From: Clostridia bacterium
GTDB taxonomy: Bacteria; Bacillota; Clostridia; Lachnospirales; Lachnospiraceae
Assembly (NCBI GenBank): GCA_910574835.1
Contig: CAJTDE010000002.1
Span: 159,205 to 223,204, forward strand
Reading direction: 5' to 3'
Length of the DNA: 64,000 bases
The position numbers were made by a program, and so were the translations under genes. Below are positions 1 through 8,146 of the stretch, piece by piece. The notes beneath the pieces were generated by a model. The model was not told where the DNA came from. It saw only the letters and a list, made by a program, of their open reading frames with translations, and made no database searches. Position 1 is the stretch's first letter. Each line of letters begins with the position of its first letter.

Positions 1-523
1 TCTTTTTTTCAGCCAGGCAATATCTCCCATAAAATGCTGTCTTTGGTATGGGAAACCATATGTCTCCTTTATAAAAGCATGGATAAACAATGTCCGGCTT
101 TAAATCTCCGACTTTTTCTTTTACAGACAAATCCCATAAAAGCATATCCGAATACTTTTGTGTATATAGCTCGAAACAAACCATCCTCTCATTCATAGGC
201 AGCGGAAAGAAATAAATGCAATGATCCTCTTTAAACGCAATGTACACTTCTGAATCGGTCTCAAAAGACGGTTCCTGCAAAAAAAAGTTCTCTCCGTCAT
301 AGATTAATACACTTGCAGAATTTCCGGTAGCAAAATAAAAATTATTTTGAAACCAGAAAATTTTCCGGACATAGAATCTTTTCTCGCCTTTATAAACAGA
401 AATAACTTCTATTTTAAAATCAGTGGTATCCATCTTGCACAATGCCTGTATCCGATTGTCAAAAAACCACATATAGCCGTCTTTCCAAACCATATCCAGA
501 AAACAAGCTTTTACAAACTCCAT
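1..523 (-). CDS. Partial protein of unknown function, cut by the left edge
   Basis: An open frame starts at an ATG at 521-523 on the minus strand and runs without a stop to base 1, giving about 174 residues with the C-terminus missing. An AGGTGG ribosome binding site sits just upstream of the ATG. The start lies 14 bases after the stop of the radical SAM gene at 538, so it is probably the third gene of that operon. The protein has no signal peptide or membrane segment. It is rich in aromatic residues and has recurring short strands of the type IFWFQNNFYFATG and VYIAFKEDHCIYFFPLP, which resemble blades of a beta-propeller. I do not recognise the family; the propeller reading is inference from residue pattern only. 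Confidence 0.7.
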   Translation of the reverse strand, partial: MEFVKACFLDMVWKDGYMWFFDNRIQALCKMDTTDFKIEVISVYKGEKRFYVRKIFWFQNNFYFATGNSASVLIYDGENFFLQEPSFETDSEVYIAFKEDHCIYFFPLPMNERMVCFELYTQKYSDMLLWDLSVKEKVGDLKPDIVYPCFYKGDIWFPIPKTAFYGRYCLAEKK

Positions 524-537
524 GCCGCCACCTGCCT

Positions 538-1701
538 TTAAAACCATTCATCCATACTTTTTTTCGATACACTCCACTCCTGCTGTTCCGGTTTCACCTT
601 TAGATTGCAATATCTGCAAAAAGGAATTGGCGTAATCAAAAATCTGGCAATCTCCTCAAAATTCCGTACCGCATAAATATCAATGGAATCTTTATCCGAA
701 AGTTCCATATTCAAACCAAAAAAATCTTTTGCCAAATGAGCATGGGCTGCCATCGGACATGTAAAAAGACGCCCATGCTTCAAAGTAATACATTTATTAC
801 TTCTGGTACAATGAGCATAATTCCACTCTATCGGCTGTTTTCCCTGAAGATCAAAGGGATATTTTATCAGCATCTTCTCTCCGGCCCCTACATCATTGTG
901 GTAATCAATATGAAGCTTGTATGTCTCCGCCTTTTTCTCTAGTGAATCATAATCTATTTTAACCGGATATTTTGTACAGTTGACAAAGACCCGATTCTCA
1001 ACACATGCCTGCCAAAACTTTTCGTCCATCCGATTCAACAAAACGCCATTTGTCAACAGCTCAATTTCACATTTTTCAAAATACTTCCTTGTTATATAGA
1101 AGAAATCTGTCACCTGCGGATGAAGAAGCGGCTCCCCTCCCAGTAACGTAATATGGGAAGCCTCCCCCTTACATATTTGGGACAACTGTTTCAGATCTCT
1201 TTCAAACTCTTCTGTCGAAAGAAAACTCTCTTCTGACAAAGGTGAAAAGTGGTAACAGCCTTTACAGTTCAAATTGCAATGATCGGTAATATGAACTTCA
1301 AACTTCAACATCTTTAAAGGCTCTAACCTTATCACATTAAGTTCCGATTGCATATATCTTAAAAATTCATTTAATACCAGATAAATTTTTGTAAATCCCA
1401 ATTTTAATGCAAGATCCAGCAATTCTCTTTGTTTTTGTTCCGAGACAGCAATAACCAGAATACATTGGCTATTTTCTTTCACCACCTCATCTATCGGTAC
1501 AACCGCCTTACTTTCTATTCTCTCACAATCGAGATGCTCTCTTGAACTGACAGCAAAACACTTTATATCTACATGATATTTCTGTTCCAAATATTGATAC
1601 AGTGTTCTTCCATAAAGCCCAGCTCCATATATAACAATTCCCTCAGATGTTCCTCTGCAAATTGTCTCTACAACTTCATCTGACTTTATCTTCTCTACCA
1701 T
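538..1701 (-). CDS. Radical SAM protein with N-terminal Rossmann-like domain (copy 1)
   Basis: A 387-residue cytoplasmic protein. Residues about 20-110 resemble a Rossmann-like domain (IVIYGAGLYGRTLYQYL). A radical SAM core follows from about residue 130, with the CNLNCKGC cluster motif (CxxxCxxC) and the SAM-binding LLGGEPLLHP segment. Further cysteines near the C-terminus (AHCTRSNKC, FTCPM, FCRYCNL) could bind an auxiliary iron-sulfur cluster as in SPASM-like enzymes. The substrate cannot be read from the sequence. It lies 2 bases downstream of a paralogue of the same architecture and 14 bases upstream of the partial gene at the left edge, so the three look like one operon. Many related proteins sit in surface polysaccharide or peptide-modification loci, which fits the secreted proteins and O-antigen-ligase-like gene nearby, but a link to them is inference. 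Confidence 0.85.
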   Translation of the reverse strand: MVEKIKSDEVVETICRGTSEGIVIYGAGLYGRTLYQYLEQKYHVDIKCFAVSSREHLDCERIESKAVVPIDEVVKENSQCILVIAVSEQKQRELLDLALKLGFTKIYLVLNEFLRYMQSELNVIRLEPLKMLKFEVHITDHCNLNCKGCYHFSPLSEESFLSTEEFERDLKQLSQICKGEASHITLLGGEPLLHPQVTDFFYITRKYFEKCEIELLTNGVLLNRMDEKFWQACVENRVFVNCTKYPVKIDYDSLEKKAETYKLHIDYHNDVGAGEKMLIKYPFDLQGKQPIEWNYAHCTRSNKCITLKHGRLFTCPMAAHAHLAKDFFGLNMELSDKDSIDIYAVRNFEEIARFLITPIPFCRYCNLKVKPEQQEWSVSKKSMDEWF

Positions 1702-1703
1702 AA

Positions 1704-2948
1704 TTATTCTTCCTCATCTATCCATTCACTAATTTCTTTTTTGCTCCTGGTCCAGTCAAACAAAGGAGATAATCCGGTACAATATCTGCAGTAATACTTA
1801 GGCCGGGCCGCAAATTCAAAAAATTCTTTCATATCTTTCACTTTATATATATCCAGAAAATCATTCTCTGTCATCCTGAGATTCTGGTCAAATTTCTTAT
1901 TAAAGATTCGATAGGACTGACAGGAAAAAGGACATCCGTAGAATTTCCCTTCCATAAGAAAGTTTCCATAATTTGATATATGGCATTTTGCAAAGCTTTC
2001 GGTGGGATTACTATTCCCTTTCAAATTAATAATCTTTTTAAAACTCTTCTTTATCAGATGGTCCCCGGTTCCTTCAAAAAACTGAAATTTAACACTTTCT
2101 TCATCAGCCTTTTCTTTCATTTTATCAAACTTAAGATTGATTGGATATTTTGTATTTACAATCGTAACGTTGTTCTCCCTGCAAGCCCTCCAGAACTCAT
2201 CATTCTGGTTCAGTAAAAGCAGTCCATTGGTTGTCAGGCGAATAATTGTATGAGGAAAATGCTTCCTGACATCCGCAAGGATTTTCAACAGATCCGGATG
2301 CAGCAGCGGCTCTCCTCCCATAACGGCAATCTGCATGATATAATCTCCATGAAATATCTCAGAAAGTCTGTCCAGATCCCGATGAATTGTCTCATAGGGA
2401 ACCAAATATGGATCTGCTACACAAGCAAAATGATCACATCCTTTACAACGCAAATTACAATGATCCAATATATTCAAAACCATATATTCCAAACAAGGTT
2501 TTGGAACAAAACGCAGCATTCTATTTTCATGTTCTTCCAGCTTTCTCTCTATTCTCCCAAGCTGTTCCAGACTGTCCAGTTCATAGTCCGCCGTCTTATA
2601 AATAATCTTGCTCAAAAGTTTATCCGTTACAAAAAATACATCTTTAAGGATTAAAGATGTTATCTCTTCTTCTATCTCTCTATGCAGGGCTTCCCTTACG
2701 GAAACAATCAAAACTTTATCACTAATATTTTTTTTATATTCCTGCATCCTGCAGACAGGTACTCCCATTATGTCACAAGGGTTTCCATACATCTCGGATA
2801 CTAATATTCCATCTATTGAATAATTTTCTTTTGATGCATAACTTACAATTGCTTTTGCATTTCTTCCAGCACCATAGAGCAGACATGCATTTTCACTCAG
2901 TATTTTATTCATTTGCTCTATATTATTCAATAATGCTTCTGCTTTCAT
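1704..2948 (-). CDS. Radical SAM protein with N-terminal Rossmann-like domain (copy 2)
   Basis: A 414-residue paralogue of the neighbouring radical SAM gene with the same order of parts. A nucleotide-binding-like segment CLLYGAGRNAKAIV lies at about residues 22-35. The radical SAM motif CNLRCKGC lies at about 165-172, followed by AVMGGEPLLHP. C-terminal cysteines (KCHIS, YGCPFSCQS, YYCRYC) are candidate ligands for a second cluster. Compared with copy 1 it has an extra charged helix after the N-terminal domain (RIERKLEEHENRM). The two-base gap to copy 1 suggests translational coupling. The pair probably modifies related or sequential substrates; the substrate is unknown. A hairpin separates it from the secreted protein gene upstream. 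Confidence 0.85.
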   Translation of the reverse strand: MKAEALLNNIEQMNKILSENACLLYGAGRNAKAIVSYASKENYSIDGILVSEMYGNPCDIMGVPVCRMQEYKKNISDKVLIVSVREALHREIEEEITSLILKDVFFVTDKLLSKIIYKTADYELDSLEQLGRIERKLEEHENRMLRFVPKPCLEYMVLNILDHCNLRCKGCDHFACVADPYLVPYETIHRDLDRLSEIFHGDYIMQIAVMGGEPLLHPDLLKILADVRKHFPHTIIRLTTNGLLLLNQNDEFWRACRENNVTIVNTKYPINLKFDKMKEKADEESVKFQFFEGTGDHLIKKSFKKIINLKGNSNPTESFAKCHISNYGNFLMEGKFYGCPFSCQSYRIFNKKFDQNLRMTENDFLDIYKVKDMKEFFEFAARPKYYCRYCTGLSPLFDWTRSKKEISEWIDEEE

Positions 2949-2996
2949 AACAAGAATCCTCTCCAGCTTTAACCGTCTGCTATCTTTTTTAATTAA

Positions 2997-3025
2997 GAAA
3001 GGAGACGCTTAAAGCGCCTCCTTTC
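2997..3025 (-). terminator. Hairpin between secreted-protein gene and radical SAM genes
   Basis: Arms GAAAGGAG and CTCCTTTC extend inward through CGCTT/AAGCG with a single mismatch, forming a stem of about 14 pairs with a tiny loop. On the minus strand the tail is TTAATTAAAAAAG, only weakly T-rich, so this may be a partial terminator or a processing and stability hairpin that lowers expression of the radical SAM genes relative to the secreted protein. Confidence 0.5.
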
Positions 3026-3063
3026 AACAAGGCTATTGTTTTCTTTATAGTAATAACCTCATA

Positions 3064-4179
3064 TTATGATTTCAAAGTAATTACTACTTTGGTTTTCGCA
3101 GTATCATTAAACGTAACCGTAAACTGACGTGTAAGTCCTTGCTGAACTAACGCATTGGTATAAGAAGGTTTAATTCTTAACTCATTATTCTCTGTAATCG
3201 TATAATTATCTGCTGCCAATACAGTATCTGCACCTGAAGAATTCTTGTAAGTAATAGATTCAATGCCTGTCGCTGCTGTGCTACCACTACCAAATTCAAG
3301 CGGGATCAATGTTGCAACATTTTCAACTACCGTATAGGTTGTGGTTGAAATAGAAGGAGCTGTACCAGAAGAAGCTGTAGCAGGCTCAACTGACCATGTA
3401 AGTTCTACTTCAGGAGCAATTGCGGAATTAACACCTAACCAATCTGCCTTATCATTACAAGCACCAGTCAGTGCAAACTCATAAGTTGAGAAATCGGCCG
3501 GATCTGTACTTACCAATTTATATTCATACCCAGTTCCATCAACATAAACCGTATCATATGCACCGTCTTTAGCTTTGGGAATGTTTCCCGTTACCTTTGC
3601 GCCATCCGTTTCTTTGATTGCAGCCTCTGTTCCATTTCCAATTACTGCCATATACATACTTACGCTGTCATCGGCAAAAGTCTTTGTGTCAGACAACTTA
3701 ATACCAGTATAATTCTTCATTTTAGCATCCAATGTAATATCAACACCAATGCTGCTCTTATTGGTAACTTTAACATAATCACTGGTATCGTCCAACTGAC
3801 GGTCGGTTCTGTTTACAAAGTATAAGGTTTTGCCAGGTACAAAGCCATCTGCTGTAATATTGCTTCCTGTCACATATTTTGCTGCCTCTGTCTGTGTAAT
3901 CAGCTTCTGAGGATCCATTACAAAATTAAATCCGTCAAAAGTAGCAGCATTGCTTCCCTGTACGCTGGAAGGAACAACTACACAGAAAACATCTTCACTG
4001 ACCTGGCCTTCCATTCCGCCGGTACCATTGACAGTTCCCGTTGCATCACTGCTAGTGGTTGCCTCAAAATCATTAGCAGATACATAACTCTTATTTGACG
4101 GAGCCGCAGCCATTACGGAACTGCCTGCTACCATAGTCATAGCCAGTGTAGCTGCCAAAATCTTCTTATAATTCCTCAT
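3064..4179 (-). CDS. Secreted protein of a two-member local family
   Basis: A 371-residue protein with a clear Sec signal peptide (MRNYKKILAATLAMTMVAGSSVMAAA). The mature part is rich in Thr, Ser, Asp and Gly and predicted to be mostly beta. It shares an ordered set of segments with the product of 6651-7679: a VPSS/LPTD segment, F-x-MDPQKLI or F-x-LDPQELI, a hydrophobic LYFVNRT or LFFKRTE strand, a V-x-ITNK/VTNKS strand, YMAVIGNG/YLALTDGE, and a late FALTGACN/FRLTGAAN followed by W and VELTWSVEP/VAVTWMVV. Residues from about 275 onward form a separate C-terminal domain without an obvious anchor. There is no LPXTG motif or C-terminal membrane helix. Likely a cell-surface or matrix protein; the exact family is not recognised. 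Confidence 0.75.
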   Translation of the reverse strand: MRNYKKILAATLAMTMVAGSSVMAAAPSNKSYVSANDFEATTSSDATGTVNGTGGMEGQVSEDVFCVVVPSSVQGSNAATFDGFNFVMDPQKLITQTEAAKYVTGSNITADGFVPGKTLYFVNRTDRQLDDTSDYVKVTNKSSIGVDITLDAKMKNYTGIKLSDTKTFADDSVSMYMAVIGNGTEAAIKETDGAKVTGNIPKAKDGAYDTVYVDGTGYEYKLVSTDPADFSTYEFALTGACNDKADWLGVNSAIAPEVELTWSVEPATASSGTAPSISTTTYTVVENVATLIPLEFGSGSTAATGIESITYKNSSGADTVLAADNYTITENNELRIKPSYTNALVQQGLTRQFTVTFNDTAKTKVVITLKS

Positions 4180-4212
4180 TATTATATCCTCCTTGAATCA
4201 AAAATAATTCCT

Positions 4213-4749
4213 TTAATTTTCAATAACAATCGTCAAACTCACCCGCACGGTACTTATCTCGTTCTCATACTCTTCATCCATCAGATGATAAACAAGAACA
4301 CAATCATACGTTCCGGCATCCAGATTCTTATCAAGAGTAATTCCCTCCATATGGCTGCCCACCGGAATGACAGGTGATTCGAAGATTGTCTCCTCCGTAT
4401 CAGAACGCACGATATCAAAGTACACCGCATTGGTATTTGTCACCGTATTCTCTACATATGCATTCTCCGACGCTGCAGCACCATCTTCGAAATACCAAGT
4501 GGAATTCATCGTCATCTCGTAGTAGCCGTCAGCAACTCTGTCGCTGTCCTGCATCTGTTCCACGATTTCCTCCACATTATCTTCATTCACTACCACATTG
4601 CGCCGCCCCTGCTCTTCACTATCCTTGTTCGTAAGCAGATAGATTACAACACCTATCAAGGCTAAGATAATCACGATGCATATGATGAGAACTATTTTCC
4701 CTCCTTTCTTCTTTGCCTCCTCGTTGTTCTTTGGCTCTGTGTTTGACAC
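4213..4749 (-). CDS. Single-pass membrane protein with extracellular domain
   Basis: A 178-residue protein read from a GTG codon preceded by AGGAGG at good distance. A short lysine-rich cytoplasmic N-terminus is followed by one membrane helix (residues about 19-42, IVLIICIVIILALIGVVIYLL). An acidic linker and a C-terminal domain of about 100 residues follow, apparently outside the cell, with alternating strands ending in VRVSLTIVIEN. It lies 33 bases upstream of the secreted protein gene and probably shares its transcript. The domain pattern could be an immunoglobulin-like or assembly-partner fold for the secreted proteins, but this is inference. No known family recognised. Confidence 0.7.
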   Translation of the reverse strand: MSNTEPKNNEEAKKKGGKIVLIICIVIILALIGVVIYLLTNKDSEEQGRRNVVVNEDNVEEIVEQMQDSDRVADGYYEMTMNSTWYFEDGAAASENAYVENTVTNTNAVYFDIVRSDTEETIFESPVIPVGSHMEGITLDKNLDAGTYDCVLVYHLMDEEYENEISTVRVSLTIVIEN

Positions 4750-4968
4750 GTTTTGATACCTCCTGGAATACTTTATATTTAATCCTGCAGTACATTAACC
4801 GCAAAATATAAATATCTTACCTCTATATGAAATAAAATATATATACTTTAATTTTTACCTGCTATTATCTATATCGGCATTTGTTTTCAAAACATTAGTC
4901 TGATTTTAACTTTTTTTGTTGATGCACTGTCATTATACTACAAGTCCTTGTGTCTTTCTACTAATATT

Positions 4969-6654
4969 TCATTTTCCGTCTGCTACTTTTTCAATGACAC
5001 CGTGGCAATACTTCCGTTGACTTTTGCAGGCAGCCATTCCCATAGCCAGAAGCAGCCATAGAAAAGGCGTCACAATCAGCACATCAATATTGATAACCGA
5101 CTGCAACACATAGCAGGCAGCCGCAAGCAGTATTGCCGGAATATAGGGACTTTTATCCCGGTTTTTAAAGAGTCGGGCAAAAACGGTTCCCAGGAAAGCT
5201 AAATAAGCAGTCAGCCCTACAATTCCAAGGGTAACCAGATACTGCAGAAAATTATTATGCGCGTTATCCAAATAGCTTCCCAAATAGCTGTTTGTCTCAA
5301 ATATAATAGTCTTGCTCACCAAGCAGCCAAAGGTATCCGGCCCGCATCCAAAAAGCTTATGAAGAAAAGGCATTCTGTTATACATCCACAAAGATCTTCG
5401 CCAGATATATCCGCGGCTGCTGCCCCAGCTATCGTTAAAAAGAAGATATGAGCTTAAAGAGCCGTACCGCTCCGCATGTCCCAAAAGATTCACGTCCACA
5501 AAAACAAAGCAGGCCGTAACCAAAAGAAGAAGTATAAAAGCTCCCCACATATGTACAAGGCTGAATTTCAATTTTTTGAAAGACTTAGGTTTTTCTCTGA
5601 ATTTTTTATCATAAATCCAAAATACAAGCACTGTGACCCAAAGAAAAGGCGCCAGCCAGAAATTCCTGCTGAAATCTGCTATAATCCCAAATGCATGATC
5701 CAAAGCAAGCACTGCATCCGCAAACCTTTCATTTACCACCGCAACAAATTGAATTACCGTAAAAAAAGTCGCAGCTATTATCAAATACCGTTTAATCCCT
5801 TCCCTGCTGGTAAACAGAAGAAAGGGTAACAAAATAAAGACCGCAGCAATGCTTAAATATGCATTATCACTTCTCCCCGTTAAAATAGCGGCAAAGGATA
5901 CTACCATGCAGAGATAATACCATATCTGTTTAAGCGGTTTCTTTTCCAATGCAAACAAAGTCACTGACAACCCCACAAAAATGCCCACAAAAGCCGTATA
6001 GGTATTAATATTGCCAATCGTCGAAGTATAGCTTGCCATTGCGGTAACAGCATCACCTGATTTCCGAAAATGCAGAATATCCATTCGAAAATAATCCGTA
6101 ATGCCAAAGACAGACATAAGCATACCGACACCTAAAAACAGTTCCAAAAACGCCCCGTTAAATTTCCAAAAATGAAAAACCAGAAGAAACGAAGCAACAT
6201 AAAGAGTCAACATCATTAAGCCGGAAAACCGCCCTTCATTGCCCCAAAAAGCTTCATATAAATAATCCGATTGCAGTGTAGAGATAACGACTGCCGCCCA
6301 AAAAAACAGAACCGCAGCATCCACAGCGCAGAAGGTTTTTTTCCAGTTTTTCGGATGCAGACGGGACAAAAAAATATCCGTATGCCGCCCTTGAAATTTT
6401 TTTAAATCTATACTGACCATACCCAAAACCAAAAAAGGCAGGGTGATAAGCAAAGCAATTACACAGAAACGATAGCATCGATACTTTGTCTCCAAAATAT
6501 CATAATAAGAATTATGAAATATCAAAGGGAACACAGTTATCAAAACTAAAACTGCGATACTAACTGCGTCGTTCATAACAGAAGAACATTTTTGTGCAAA
6601 GCTCGTGCTTTCGCTCTGCTCCGTATTGTTTTGATTTTCGGTCATCATCGTCAT
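4969..6654 (-). CDS. O-antigen ligase/polymerase-like membrane protein (Wzy_C type)
   Basis: A 561-residue polytopic protein with about 12-13 hydrophobic helices spread over its length. The region around residues 440-500 has the Wzy_C-type signature: a large loop ending in SYLDNAHNNFLQYLVTLGI, then a membrane helix (VGLTAYLAFLGTVF). This family includes O-antigen ligases, Wzy polymerases and PglL-type protein oligosaccharyltransferases, all acting at the outer face of the membrane on lipid-linked glycans. A Gram-positive without O-antigen and with two secreted proteins next door is compatible with surface-polysaccharide polymerisation or with protein O-glycosylation. Which one cannot be decided from the sequence. 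The start codon overlaps the stop of the upstream secreted-protein gene (ATGA), indicating translational coupling. Confidence 0.8.
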   Translation of the reverse strand: MTMMTENQNNTEQSESTSFAQKCSSVMNDAVSIAVLVLITVFPLIFHNSYYDILETKYRCYRFCVIALLITLPFLVLGMVSIDLKKFQGRHTDIFLSRLHPKNWKKTFCAVDAAVLFFWAAVVISTLQSDYLYEAFWGNEGRFSGLMMLTLYVASFLLVFHFWKFNGAFLELFLGVGMLMSVFGITDYFRMDILHFRKSGDAVTAMASYTSTIGNINTYTAFVGIFVGLSVTLFALEKKPLKQIWYYLCMVVSFAAILTGRSDNAYLSIAAVFILLPFLLFTSREGIKRYLIIAATFFTVIQFVAVVNERFADAVLALDHAFGIIADFSRNFWLAPFLWVTVLVFWIYDKKFREKPKSFKKLKFSLVHMWGAFILLLLVTACFVFVDVNLLGHAERYGSLSSYLLFNDSWGSSRGYIWRRSLWMYNRMPFLHKLFGCGPDTFGCLVSKTIIFETNSYLGSYLDNAHNNFLQYLVTLGIVGLTAYLAFLGTVFARLFKNRDKSPYIPAILLAAACYVLQSVINIDVLIVTPFLWLLLAMGMAACKSQRKYCHGVIEKVADGK

Positions 6655-7679
6655 GGGGAAACATCCTTCTCATCTTTCATTTCTTTTGTATCCTCCGAAA
6701 CAGGTTCATTCATCCCCGAGCGTCCCTCCGGTTGTTTTTCCGCTTCTTCCGGACTTCTCGTATTTTCCTCCGTAATCAGTTTCTCTTCCTCCGCCTTACT
6801 GTCGGAAGGTTCCTCCATTACGGGCATTTTTCTCTCTTCTTCATCTAATACCGCATTGCTGTCAGTGACAACCGGTACAATTGTACGTAGAATTTCTTCG
6901 CCCGGATCCGATTCCGGCTGCCGGACCACCTGCTCCTTGGACAGATTTGCTTCCTCATTTTCCGGAACCATTTCCTCTTCGTCCAAGTTCTCCTCTTCTT
7001 CCTCGGCAACTACCATCCAGGTAACGGCCACTTCAAATGAAATATTCCCCATTCCGGACCAGTCTCCATGCTTATTTGCCGCTCCTGTAAGCCGGAAAGA
7101 ACATTCATTGGCTCCTTCTTCCTCGGAAGCCGGCGGGATCGTTATCGTCAGGCTTGCCGCCTCTTCCCCTTCGCCCATAATCGGCACTTCTGTTTCTCCG
7201 TCCGTCAGCGCCAGGTAGATGCCCGGTCTTGTATCATCCGTAAACTCCCTGTCGTCTGACATAGCAAATTCATCCTTCGCCACAACAGTAATGCCTGCCG
7301 TTATAACAACATCTATGGGCGCTTCCCCTTTGTTGGTGATTGTTATCGCATCGCTGGTGCTGCTATAGTCCACTAAGGCTTCACCTTCCGTCCGCTTAAA
7401 GAAGAGCGTAGCCCCTTCCTCAAAGAGCTTCCCTTCATAAGCTGCTGCGTTTGTCTTATAAATCAGCTCCTGAGGATCCAGAATAAAATCAAAAATCCCT
7501 ACCGCATCCGTAGGTAAAATAACACGGACTTTTTCATCATTATCTGCCACATCCGAGTCTGACGTCTGTGCCATATCCGGTTCATTTGCATATGCTGCCA
7601 AAGAGGAACCCATCGTCATAACTGCGGATAACAGAATTGCTGTCAATCGTCTCAAATTCCTTCTCATCTTTCTAACCAT
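6651..7679 (-). CDS. Secreted protein with acidic C-terminal tail, paralogue of the 3064-4179 product
   Basis: The open frame extends to 7775, but the signal peptide (MVRKMRRNLRRLTAILLSAVMTMGSSLAAYA) and the ribosome binding site GGAGAGGTG place the start at the ATG at 7679, or possibly the adjacent ATG at 7682. The product is about 342 residues. Residues about 45-215 of the mature part match the secreted protein encoded at 3064-4179 segment by segment (FDFILDPQELIYKTNAAAY, ITITNKGEAPIDVVI, FRLTGAANKHGDW). The last 120 residues are low complexity, very rich in Glu, Ser, Pro and Val, with no visible anchor motif. The stop overlaps the start of the O-antigen-ligase-like gene. Probably a surface protein and possibly a substrate of that enzyme (inference). 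Confidence 0.75.
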   Translation of the reverse strand: MVRKMRRNLRRLTAILLSAVMTMGSSLAAYANEPDMAQTSDSDVADNDEKVRVILPTDAVGIFDFILDPQELIYKTNAAAYEGKLFEEGATLFFKRTEGEALVDYSSTSDAITITNKGEAPIDVVITAGITVVAKDEFAMSDDREFTDDTRPGIYLALTDGETEVPIMGEGEEAASLTITIPPASEEEGANECSFRLTGAANKHGDWSGMGNISFEVAVTWMVVAEEEEENLDEEEMVPENEEANLSKEQVVRQPESDPGEEILRTIVPVVTDSNAVLDEEERKMPVMEEPSDSKAEEEKLITEENTRSPEEAEKQPEGRSGMNEPVSEDTKEMKDEKDVSP

Positions 7680-7809
7680 CATTTCACCTCTCCAGTATGG
7701 ACTTCCAGTCTTCATTTTAATATAATTACTTATAAATCCTCTATTTCTAATATCGACCGTTTCCGTCTCAAACATAAGTGTAACCTTTTATTACATAATT
7801 AACCGCATT

Positions 7810-7853
7810 AAAAAGGTGCAAAACCCCTTATCATTCATAAAAGGCTTTACACC
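7810..7853 (-). terminator. Rho-independent terminator closing the flagellin-glycan run
   Basis: On the minus strand a 16-base imperfect stem (GGTGTAAAGCCTTTTA with TAAGGGGTTTTGCACC) closes a 7-base loop and is followed directly by TTTTT. It lies about 30 bases past the stop of the 60-residue gene, so it ends the transcript that includes 7884-12041. Confidence 0.8.
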
Positions 7854-7883
7854 ATTTTAAGGCTGTATGATTTGAGCGAAGAA

Positions 7884-8066
7884 CTATTCTTTAATCTTAT
7901 CAATCTCCGTCAGGTTGATGCCAAAGGAAGTCAAAATTACTTTTAATTCAATATAACGATTTTTCATAAGCTTGTAACCACCCGAATCCTTATCAATTGC
8001 AAGCATATAGTTTTGAAGTCTGGAAAACTCTTCAACGGATACTTTTATCATATCTTTTTCAGTCAT
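7884..8066 (-). CDS. Small conserved-looking protein of unknown function
   Basis: A 60-residue soluble protein, mostly charged and predicted helical (VEEFSRLQNYMLAID, LMKNRYIELKVILTSFGI). It has a weak AGGCG ribosome binding site. It is the last gene before a good terminator and follows the glycan genes in the same direction with a gap of 80 bases. I do not recognise it. Its small size and heptad-like hydrophobics would allow a helical hairpin or dimer. The call as a real gene rests on its placement between the operon and the terminator and on the absence of a competing frame. Confidence 0.6.
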   Translation of the reverse strand: MTEKDMIKVSVEEFSRLQNYMLAIDKDSGGYKLMKNRYIELKVILTSFGINLTEIDKIKE

Positions 8067-8146
8067 ATAATCGCCTGCTTTCCGAATGTGCTTGTTTATT
8101 TGTGCTTAAATTTATTATAGCAACCAATATCAGAAGTGTAAAGCAT

